From Mycobacteroides chelonae CCUG 47445 (lineage in GTDB: Bacteria; Actinomycetota; Actinomycetes; Mycobacteriales; Mycobacteriaceae): a stretch of DNA of 64,000 nucleotides. Numbering within the stretch: the first letter of the stretch is position 1; each line of letters opens with the position of its first letter. A program made the translations under genes and the position numbers. The notes below the pieces were generated by a model, which was not told where the DNA came from, did no database searches, and worked only from the letters and a program-made list of their open reading frames with translations. Positions 7,812-14,642 of this stretch are shown in pieces. The stretch is from NCBI RefSeq assembly GCF_001632805.1, contig NZ_CP007220.1, positions 868,001 through 932,000 of the forward strand, in the 5' to 3' direction.

Positions 7812-8905
7812 GGGCGCAGCACCTGACGCACCGCGAGTCCGTCGGCCAGTGCGTCCAGCGCGATGTTGATGTCATCGAGGGGTAGCTCCCCGGACTTCAG
7901 CTTTTCCACCGGCAACCGCCCGACGCGCCACAGTGCCAGCATCGCCGGAATGTCCTGTTGTGGTTGTGCCGACCCCATGTAGGAGCCCAGGATGCTGCGG
8001 CCCTCGGCGACGATACTCAACGCGGGCAGGCTGATTCGCGCATCCGGATGTGGCAGACCCACTGATACCGTGCCCCCGCCACGTCCGGTGAGTGCGTATG
8101 CCTGTTCCAGCACGGCGGCCGATCCGACCACCTCGAACACCCAGTCGTGCCCGCCGGGCGCTTCGTCGGGCGCGCACGCGCTGGTGGCTCCGAGTTCAAG
8201 GGCCAGCTCGCGTTTGGCCGCCACCGGGTCGATGGCCAGCACTTCGCCGGCGCCGGCGGCCGCCGCGGACATCACCACGGCCTGCCCCACACCGCCCAAT
8301 CCGAGGACCGCGACCGAATCGCCGGGGCGCACGGACGCAGTGTGGGTGACCGCTCCGAAGCCGGTCAGCATGGCGCACCCGAACAGCGCTGCGGTGTCCA
8401 GTGGTACGTCTTTGTCGACGACGACCACCGAATTACGGTCCACTACGGCATGATCGGCGAAGCCTGAGACGCCCAGGTGATGGCGGACCTCGGAGCCGTC
8501 GAGACCGTGCAGTCTGGTACCGCCACGGATGAGGTCGCCGCGGCCGTTGGCCGCCGCGGCGTCCGGGCACAGCGCGGGGCGACCCGACGAGCAGTATCTG
8601 CAGGCGCCACAGCTCGGTACGTACACCAGGACCACATGGTCGCCGGGGGAGACGTCGCGAACACCGGGACCGACTTCGGCGATGACGCCGGCGGCCTCGT
8701 GTCCGAGTGCCATGGGCACCGGACGTATCCGGTTGCCGTCGACGACTGACAGATCCGAGTGACACAGCCCTGCGGCTTCGATCCGGACCAGCACCTCACC
8801 GGGACCCGGTGGGTCGAGTTCGAGTTCAACGACTTTCAGGGGGTGTGTGTCGCGATATGGCCTTTCGATCGGTGCCGCGTGCAGCACCGCACTACGAATT
8901 CGCAC
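7808..8905 (-). CDS. Zinc-dependent medium-chain alcohol dehydrogenase
   Basis: A 365-residue MDR-superfamily enzyme. Catalytic zinc ligands are in AAGLCHSDL and GHEAAGVIAEVG; the four-Cys structural zinc site is CGACRYCSSGRPALC; the NAD-binding Rossmann motif is VLGLGGVGQAV. It should oxidise alcohols to aldehydes or ketones with NAD or a similar cofactor. GTG 8905 is preferred because GGAGG (plus strand 8911-8915) precedes it at good spacing; the ATG at 8926 lacks this. It overlaps the ethR stop by 14 bp, forming an ethR-adh-thioesterase-isomerase operon. A product ketone would be a suitable substrate for the divergent EthA monooxygenase (inference). Confidence 0.88.
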   Translation of the reverse strand: MRIRSAVLHAAPIERPYRDTHPLKVVELELDPPGPGEVLVRIEAAGLCHSDLSVVDGNRIRPVPMALGHEAAGVIAEVGPGVRDVSPGDHVVLVYVPSCGACRYCSSGRPALCPDAAAANGRGDLIRGGTRLHGLDGSEVRHHLGVSGFADHAVVDRNSVVVVDKDVPLDTAALFGCAMLTGFGAVTHTASVRPGDSVAVLGLGGVGQAVVMSAAAAGAGEVLAIDPVAAKRELALELGATSACAPDEAPGGHDWVFEVVGSAAVLEQAYALTGRGGGTVSVGLPHPDARISLPALSIVAEGRSILGSYMGSAQPQQDIPAMLALWRVGRLPVEKLKSGELPLDDINIALDALADGLAVRQVLRP

Positions 8906-9530
8906 AGACCCCTCCGTAAATCGCATTGAGCCAGACGTGGAGCAGCGTATCGACCACCTTGCCGTCGTCGACCGCGGGCTGCTGCCCGGTGAAGGTGGCT
9001 CGCATCATCGCCTGGTTGATGAGGTTGAGAGCAATGGCGATATCGCGGGCCGGGATGGTGTTCGGCGCGGCGCCGCGAGTGCGTTCGGCCTCGATACCGA
9101 GTGTCGTGTTGGAGACCCAGTTCTCTGTCACCTCGGACCAGCGTTGATCCAGCTCGGGGCTTGTTCCTTGCATGCTGGACAACGCGACGGTGAGGGCCCG
9201 GTGAGAGCCGAAGGCGTCAAAGTAGGCCTTGATCACGGCGCGCCAGTACTCGGCGGGGCTTGTCATGGCCGCGGGGTTGATGCCCGCGACGTTCGCGTCG
9301 GCCTCTTCGATGATCCGCTCGGCCAGGGTGAGGAGTACGGCCTCTTTGGAGGAGAAGTAGAAGTAGAACGTGGGCCGCGAGATACCGGCTCCACGCGCTA
9401 GATCATCGACGGAGATATCCGTCAGTGGGCGTTGCCCGAGTAGTTCCTCGGTGTTGGTCAAGATCGCTTGTATCCGCTCGTCCCCGGAGGGACGCGTGGT
9501 TTTGCGGCCTCTCGTTGCCGGTTTTGTCAC
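8892..9530 (-). CDS. ethR: TetR-family repressor EthR
   Basis: A 212-residue TetR protein. ISVDDLARGAGISRPTFYFYFSSKEAVLLTL is cited only in part here: the segment from about residue 40 to 70 is nearly the same as the DNA-binding region of M. tuberculosis EthR, and ALNLINQAMMRATFTG in the ligand domain also matches. EthR represses ethA and so lowers activation of the prodrug ethionamide. The gene starts with GTG at 9530 and is divergent from ethA; the operator lies between. Unlike a lone regulator it leads an operon with three catabolic genes. Confidence 0.93.
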   Translation of the reverse strand: MTKPATRGRKTTRPSGDERIQAILTNTEELLGQRPLTDISVDDLARGAGISRPTFYFYFSSKEAVLLTLAERIIEEADANVAGINPAAMTSPAEYWRAVIKAYFDAFGSHRALTVALSSMQGTSPELDQRWSEVTENWVSNTTLGIEAERTRGAAPNTIPARDIAIALNLINQAMMRATFTGQQPAVDDGKVVDTLLHVWLNAIYGGVCANS

Positions 9531-9554
9531 GTCTACCTGCGCATTCTATAAAGT

Positions 9555-9593
9555 TATCGACATACTGTTGACTTTCTCGACACTGCGTCGATA
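9555..9593. promoter_or_regulatory. EthR operator in the ethR-ethA intergenic region
   Basis: An inverted repeat TATCGAC (9555-9561) / GTCGATA (9587-9593) with inner GTTGAC and TCGAC blocks. From memory, the order and spacing of these blocks matches most of the 55-bp EthR operator described in M. tuberculosis. The site would control both divergent transcripts. Confidence 0.8.
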
Positions 9594-9604
9594 GCCTAGC
9601 TTTC

Positions 9605-11086
9605 ATGACCGAACATGTCGACATTGTCATCGTGGGCGCCGGAATCTCGGGGATCGGCATGGCCTGCCACGTCGCCCGTGACCTGCCGGGCAAGGACTTC
9701 GTGGTGCTCGAGGCGCGCGAGCGCATCGGTGGCACCTGGGACCTGTTCCGCTACCCGGGTATCCGCTCCGACTCCGACATGTTCACCCTGGGCTTCAACT
9801 TCCGCCCGTGGACGAGCACCAAGGGCATCGCTGACGGAACCTCCATCCGTGAGTACGTCACCGACACCGCCCGCGAGTTCGGTGTGGACAAGAAGGTCCG
9901 CTTCGGTCACAAGGTCGTCGGCGCCGAGTGGTCCTCCGAGCAGGGACTCTGGACGGTGCGGGCCGAGCACGCCGGTGAGATCGTCGAGTTCACGACGCGG
10001 TTCTTCCTGGCGTGCACCGGCTACTACAACTACGACAAGGGCTTCACACCGGAGTTCGAGGGTGTCGAAGACTTCGTCGGCCAGGTGATCCATCCGCAGC
10101 ACTGGCCGGAGGATCTGGACTACGCCGGCAAGAAGGTCGTTGTCATCGGCAGTGGTGCGACAGCCATGACATTGGTTCCCGCGATGGCCGGAACCGCTGG
10201 GCACGTCACCATGCTGCAGCGTTCGCCCACCTATGTGGTGTCGCTGCCGTCGACGGACGCGCTCGCGGTGGCGCTGCAGGGCAAGCTTCCGGCCTCGATC
10301 GCGTATCCGATCGTGAAGTGGAAGAACCAGATGGTCAGCTTCATCAGCTACCAGACGAGCCGCCGCGACCCGGAGCGCATGAAGGGCATCCTGCGTGCAC
10401 TCCTGAAGCGGCAGCTGCCTGACTTCGATCTGGACAAGCACTTCACCCCGAAGTACAACCCGTGGGATCAGCGGTTGTGTGTGGTGCCGGATTCGGATCT
10501 GTTCCGCGCCCTGCGCAAGGGCACTGCCTCCATTGCCACCGACCGCATCGCGCGGTTCACGCCCAAGGGCATCCTGCTGGAGTCGGGCGAAGAGCTCGAG
10601 GCCGATATCATCGTGACCGCAACAGGTTTGAATGTTCAGCTGGCCGGCGGTCTCAGGCCCGTGGTGGACGGTGTGCCGGTGAACCCCGCCGACTCGGTGA
10701 GCTACAAGGGTTTGATGCTGACCGGGCTGCCGAACTTCATCTTCACCTTCGGCTACACCAACGCATCGTGGACTCTCCGTGCCGATCTGGTATCGCAGTA
10801 CGCCTGCCGCTTGCTCAAGTACATGGACAAAGAGGGTCAGACGGTGGTGTGGCCCGTCGAACCCCCGACCACTGAGCGGCTGCCGTTCTTGGAGGACTTG
10901 GTCTCCGGGTATGTCACCCGTGCGGAGAGCGCGGTGCCACACCAGGTGCCGCTGGCGCCATGGCGTTCGTACCAGAACTACTTCCGCGAGCTGCCCGTGC
11001 TCAAGTACGGCAAGGTCGCCGACAAGGGCGTGCGATTCAGCAAGGTAAAGGTCTCGCGTGAGGCCCCCGTTGCAATAGGCAGGTAA
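9605..11086 (+). CDS. ethA: Baeyer-Villiger monooxygenase EthA
   Basis: A 493-residue class B flavoprotein monooxygenase. The FAD site is IVGAGISGIG near the N-terminus, the NADPH Rossmann motif is VIGSGATAMTL, and the Baeyer-Villiger fingerprint is FVGQVIHPQHWP. Segments such as GGTWDLFRYPGIRSDSDM and YNPWDQRLC agree with M. tuberculosis EthA, which inserts oxygen into ketones to give esters and activates thioamide drugs including ethionamide and thiacetazone-type compounds. It faces ethR across a conserved operator. A palindrome and a hairpin follow its stop. Confidence 0.94.
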   Translation: MTEHVDIVIVGAGISGIGMACHVARDLPGKDFVVLEARERIGGTWDLFRYPGIRSDSDMFTLGFNFRPWTSTKGIADGTSIREYVTDTAREFGVDKKVRFGHKVVGAEWSSEQGLWTVRAEHAGEIVEFTTRFFLACTGYYNYDKGFTPEFEGVEDFVGQVIHPQHWPEDLDYAGKKVVVIGSGATAMTLVPAMAGTAGHVTMLQRSPTYVVSLPSTDALAVALQGKLPASIAYPIVKWKNQMVSFISYQTSRRDPERMKGILRALLKRQLPDFDLDKHFTPKYNPWDQRLCVVPDSDLFRALRKGTASIATDRIARFTPKGILLESGEELEADIIVTATGLNVQLAGGLRPVVDGVPVNPADSVSYKGLMLTGLPNFIFTFGYTNASWTLRADLVSQYACRLLKYMDKEGQTVVWPVEPPTTERLPFLEDLVSGYVTRAESAVPHQVPLAPWRSYQNYFRELPVLKYGKVADKGVRFSKVKVSREAPVAIGR

Positions 11087-11094
11087 ATACCTGC
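11079..11094. promoter_or_regulatory. 16-bp palindrome, candidate ArsR operator
   Basis: GCAGGTA-AA-TACCTGC is a perfect dyad that includes the ethA stop codon and lies 12 bp before the GTG of the ArsR-SRPBCC gene. Autoregulation by that protein is inferred from position. Confidence 0.45.
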
Positions 11095-11096
11095 AT

Positions 11097-11127
11097 AATG
11101 GCCGGGTGCAGTCAGCACCCGGCCATT
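11097..11127. terminator. 13-bp perfect hairpin after ethA covering the next gene's GTG
   Basis: AATGGCCGGGTGC pairs exactly with GCACCCGGCCATT around a 5-nt loop. It could terminate ethA transcription. The GTG at 11106 is inside the stem, so it may instead limit translation of the ArsR-SRPBCC gene or show that this gene starts at ATG 11139. Confidence 0.6.
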
Positions 11128-11894
11128 CTCATTGGGACATGGTCTTCAAGGCCCTCGCCGACCGGACTCGGCGGGAGCTGTTGGACCGGCTGCATGAACG
11201 TAACGGCCAGACCCTCAGTCAGCTGTGCGACGGCGTTCGGATGACGCGGCAATCGGCGACTCAGCATCTGGGTGTACTGGAATCTGCCAACCTGATTACT
11301 ACCGTGCGACAGGGCCGGGAGAAGCTGCACTATCTCAATCCCGTTCCGCTCCATGAGATTCAGGAACGGTGGATTGACAAGTTCGAACGCCCGCGACTGC
11401 GGGCGTTGAGCGCCTTCAAGCAGCGAGCCGAGGAGCCGGAGATGTCTCAACCAACATTCGTCTACACCACCTATATCAACAGCACGCCCGAGAAGGTGTG
11501 GCAGGCCATTACCGATCCCGACCTCAGCGGCCAGTACTGGGGACACTCGAATGTGTCTGACTGGCAACCGGGTTCACGTTGGGAGCATCAGCGGGTGGAT
11601 GGATCTGGCATCGCCGACGTTGTCGGCACGGTCGTGGAGGCGGATCCGCCCCGAAAGCTGGTCACTACGTGGGCGGACCCGGCCGGCGGCGCCGACGCTC
11701 CCGCATCCACCGTCACCTTCCTGATTCAGCCTTATCAAAACATCGTGCGGCTGACGGTCCAGCACGCCGACCTTGCGGACCCGTCGGAGTATGCCCAGGC
11801 CAGCGGTGGGTGGGCGGCGGTGCTGTCAAACCTCAAGTCATTCTTGGAGACTGGAGCCCCGCTGCCTACGGAGCCGTGGACTCAGCCCGGCTAG
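11106..11894 (+). CDS. ArsR-type HTH fused to SRPBCC (AHSA1-like) domain
   Basis: A 262-residue fusion. Residues about 10-95 form an ArsR winged helix (VFKALADRTRRELLDRLHE, then MTRQSATQHLGVLESANLI). Residues about 115-250 form an SRPBCC/AHSA1 domain (FVYTTYINSTPEKVWQAITDP and the C-terminal GGWAAVLSNLKSFLETG). This fusion occurs in actinobacteria as a one-component regulator in which the hydrophobic cavity may sense a ligand. It lacks the Cys metal site of classic ArsR proteins in its recognition helix. Start is uncertain: GTG 11106 lies within a hairpin, and ATG 11139 would keep the HTH intact. Confidence 0.82.
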   Translation: MQSAPGHSHWDMVFKALADRTRRELLDRLHERNGQTLSQLCDGVRMTRQSATQHLGVLESANLITTVRQGREKLHYLNPVPLHEIQERWIDKFERPRLRALSAFKQRAEEPEMSQPTFVYTTYINSTPEKVWQAITDPDLSGQYWGHSNVSDWQPGSRWEHQRVDGSGIADVVGTVVEADPPRKLVTTWADPAGGADAPASTVTFLIQPYQNIVRLTVQHADLADPSEYAQASGGWAAVLSNLKSFLETGAPLPTEPWTQPG

Positions 11895-11945
11895 GCGGCA
11901 CGCGGTTCACAGGTCTGTCTCAGCCGGGATGTGCATTATGTAGAC

Positions 11946-13166
11946 ATGCGTGTACAAACTGAAGTAGACCCTCTACTCCGTCGGCTTCTGGATGAGGGCG
12001 ATAGGGCGAATCCTTATCCGCTCTATGGGGAAATCCGGGAGTTGGCCAGGAGTGGCGCCGTGCGTCCGCAGGGGCTGCCGGTCAGCGTGCTGGCGACTTT
12101 CGATGATTGCAATGCCATGCTTCGGCATCCGCTGGCCTCGTCGGACGCCCGTCATGCCCATATACGTCAGCGAGCGGGTAGTCCGGCTCCCGCGCGTGAG
12201 CCGTCACTTCTGGGTCTGGACGGGGCAGCTCACGCCAGGTTGCGCGGTCTCGTCCAGAAAGCGTTCAACGCCAAGGTCGTCAATGCGATGAGCGAGAGCG
12301 TTCAGCAGCTCATCGATGAATTACTCAACAGCGCAGCAGAAATGGGAACATTCGATCTTATTGCCGACTATGCGTACCCGCTGCCGGTGACCGTGATCTC
12401 GCGGATCCTTGGGGTGCCTCCCGGCGATGAGTCGATGGTGGTTGACACGACCAAGCTGCTCAACGGCTCACCCGGACTCGTGTTTGCGCTCACCGGTGAG
12501 GCCCCGGATAACACCGCTCAAGTGCAGGCAGACGCAGACATGCGCGCCTACTTCTCGGAGCTGGTTGCCTCGCGGCGACGTCATCCCGGTTCGGACTTGC
12601 TGTCAGCGCTTATCGATGCCGAGGCCGCTGGCGATCGCCTTACGGACGAGGAGATCGTCACCATGTGTGTGATCTTGTACTTGGCGGGCCACATCACCAC
12701 GGTCAACCTGATCGGGAACGCGGCGCTGGCCATGTTGCGTCAGCCACGGCACTGGCAGGAACTGGGAGCCGACCCGGAATATGCCTCGGCGGTGGTTGAC
12801 GAGACTTTGCGTTTCGACCCTCCCGTTCAGATGGTCATGCGTACCGCGGCGCAGGACATGACTGCCGGTGCGGTGACCTTGCCGAAGGGGGAATTTGTTT
12901 TGGTACTGCTCGCTGCGGCACAACGTGATCCGGCGGTCTACGAGGACCCCGACACATTCCATCCACGGCGTTCCGATGCCAAACACCTGGCGTTCGGCCT
13001 TGGTCCGCACTTCTGCCTGGGCGCCCCGCTGGCGCGGCTGGAAGCAAGGCTCGCGTTATCGGCTCTGACTTCCCGGTTTCCCAACGCCCACATGGTCGCT
13101 GAGCCCACCTACACATCCAATGCGGCGCTCCGGGGAATCAGTACATTCCCGTTGAGTGTTCGTTGA
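11946..13166 (+). CDS. Cytochrome P450
   Basis: A bacterial class I P450 of about 406 residues. The I-helix is LYLAGHITTVNLIGN (the acid before Thr is replaced by Ile), the ExxR pair is in DETLRFDPP, and the haem-Cys loop is FGLGPHFCLGAPLAR. It should hydroxylate a hydrophobic substrate using ferredoxin and reductase encoded elsewhere; no ferredoxin gene is adjacent. GTG 11931 is an alternative start five codons upstream; neither has a good Shine-Dalgarno. The substrate is unknown. Cytochrome P450s are numerous in mycobacteria and this one is not assignable to a named CYP by eye. Confidence 0.9.
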   Translation: MRVQTEVDPLLRRLLDEGDRANPYPLYGEIRELARSGAVRPQGLPVSVLATFDDCNAMLRHPLASSDARHAHIRQRAGSPAPAREPSLLGLDGAAHARLRGLVQKAFNAKVVNAMSESVQQLIDELLNSAAEMGTFDLIADYAYPLPVTVISRILGVPPGDESMVVDTTKLLNGSPGLVFALTGEAPDNTAQVQADADMRAYFSELVASRRRHPGSDLLSALIDAEAAGDRLTDEEIVTMCVILYLAGHITTVNLIGNAALAMLRQPRHWQELGADPEYASAVVDETLRFDPPVQMVMRTAAQDMTAGAVTLPKGEFVLVLLAAAQRDPAVYEDPDTFHPRRSDAKHLAFGLGPHFCLGAPLARLEARLALSALTSRFPNAHMVAEPTYTSNAALRGISTFPLSVR

Positions 13167-13324
13167 GCCGCCCTGGCTAACGTGGACAAACAACGCCAGG
13201 CTAAGCGTCCTTAGCCCGATTCGGGCCCTCTAGACTGTTGTGTTGTGTTATCTGCCACCCGACAGCGTCTATTTCAGCTGACCGATCCGGCGAGGGCTGC
13301 CACACGCCGATGGGCGGGGTTGTC

Positions 13325-13891
13325 GTGAGCAAACGCGAGCCGGATCACGATAGGCCGCTCGGCCGTGCCGAGATCGTGCAGGCCATCCTGGAGTCCGCCG
13401 TAGAACTCTTCGCCGCGAAGGGACCAAGTGCGACCTCATTGCGCGATGTGGCCACGCATGCGGCGGTCAATCACAGTCTGATACACCGATACTTCGGCAC
13501 GAAACAGCAGTTACTGGCCGCCACACTGCAGCATCTCGCCGATAGAGGCGTCGAACTGGCTGCATCTGGCGATCTGGATGCAGAGCGCCAGGAGCTCGGT
13601 GACCTGCATATGCGTGTTCTCGTGCGGTCTGCTCTTGATGGCTATCCGATCGCCGAGCTACAGGAGCGCAGACCGGGAATGGAATGGGTCCTGGATCAGG
13701 CGCGCCCCAACTTTCCTACCGAGCGTGCGGCGCAGCTTGCCGCGGCGCATGCGACAGCTCTGCAGTACGGCTGGCGTCTGCTCGGTCCGGTATTGCGTGC
13801 GGGGTTTGGGCTGGCAGACATGGATGATGAGGCGTTGCGCGCCGAGGTGATCGCCGAGATGGGTCGCACCCTCTCGCTACCTCGAGACTGA
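13325..13891 (+). CDS. TetR-family transcriptional regulator
   Basis: About 188 residues. The N-terminal HTH is SLRDVATHAAVNHSLIHRYFGTKQQLLAATL, quoted by its ends: SLRDVATHAAVN and HRYFGTKQQL. The C-terminal ligand domain is variable, as usual. GTG 13325 follows GGGCGGGG at about the right distance; ATG 13310 and the upstream codon at 13238 are alternatives, but the residues they add look non-coding. It stands alone between the P450 and a membrane protein gene on the same strand, either of which may be a target. Confidence 0.83.
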   Translation: MSKREPDHDRPLGRAEIVQAILESAVELFAAKGPSATSLRDVATHAAVNHSLIHRYFGTKQQLLAATLQHLADRGVELAASGDLDAERQELGDLHMRVLVRSALDGYPIAELQERRPGMEWVLDQARPNFPTERAAQLAAAHATALQYGWRLLGPVLRAGFGLADMDDEALRAEVIAEMGRTLSLPRD

Positions 13892-13929
13892 CTAGAGCCC
13901 AACGTATTTCGGCCGAGGGGCCAAGCATA

Positions 13930-13959
13930 TTGACCATTTTGTGCACAGTTGTGTACATT
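13930..13959 (+). promoter_or_regulatory. Predicted promoter of the DUF3159-like gene
   Basis: TTGACC at 13930-13935 and TACATT at 13954-13959 are separated by 18 bp, just upstream of ATG 13969. The spacer carries GTGCAC and GTGTAC half-palindromes. Confidence 0.45.
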
Positions 13960-13968
13960 CAGGTCGAG

Positions 13969-14619
13969 ATGTTAGGCGAACCCGAAAAAAGCGAGACGGC
14001 CAGCAGCGACGCCGCATTGTGGCGCGTGCTGGTCCGCCGGTTGGGTGGCGCGGCAGCGATCTTGCACGCGGCGTTTCCCACGGCGGTGTTCGCCGTTCTT
14101 GCGCCGGGGGCTGGTTTTTTGGTGGCAAGCGTTGCGGCCCTGGGTACTTCCCTGGCCATCGTGTGCTTCCAGATCGCCATGGGCAGGACTGCCCGTGGCG
14201 CGTTGATCGGGACCGCTTCCGTGGGTGTCGCACTACTCGTTGCGTGGGGAATAGGCGATGCGCGAGGCTATTTCGTCATAGGAATCTGGAGAAGTCTGCT
14301 CGCGGCGATTGCGGGAACGGTGTCAATCCTGATGCGATGGCCTCTGGCGGGATGTGCGTGGGGTTGGCTGCTTGACCATGGGACGCGTTGGCGCAGTGTT
14401 CCGCCGGCATTCCTGGCGTACGTGCTGATGACATTTTCGGGAGTGCTTGCCAATGCCGCGCGATTCGTTGTGCAGCAAGATCTCTACGACACAGACAGCC
14501 TGTCGGCGCTGGCTGCGGCGCGAGTCCTTATGGGATGGCCGTTAGGTGTCCTGCTCATCGTGATCGCTTACCCGTTGTTACGTCGGGCGCACCACGCGAT
14601 GCGTGTTGCGGGTGACTGA
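13969..14619 (+). CDS. DUF3159-like multi-pass membrane protein
   Basis: A 216-residue integral membrane protein with about six hydrophobic segments. The pattern GGAAAILHAAFPTAVFAVLA, a central RGALIGTASVGVALLVA and a later GYFVIGIWRSL resembles the actinobacterial DUF3159 family. ATG 13969 is chosen because AGGTCGAG precedes it; the ORF opens further upstream within the promoter. Function is unknown. It converges on the mmpL gene, 23 bp away. Confidence 0.75.
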   Translation: MLGEPEKSETASSDAALWRVLVRRLGGAAAILHAAFPTAVFAVLAPGAGFLVASVAALGTSLAIVCFQIAMGRTARGALIGTASVGVALLVAWGIGDARGYFVIGIWRSLLAAIAGTVSILMRWPLAGCAWGWLLDHGTRWRSVPPAFLAYVLMTFSGVLANAARFVVQQDLYDTDSLSALAAARVLMGWPLGVLLIVIAYPLLRRAHHAMRVAGD

Positions 14620-14642
14620 GTCGCAGACCGGTCAGGTAGGTG

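Noticed and set aside
9596..10942. Long open frame on the minus strand opposite ethA
   Set aside because: It mirrors the codon structure of ethA, is His/Arg/Gly-rich without any domain, and ethA on the other strand is certain.
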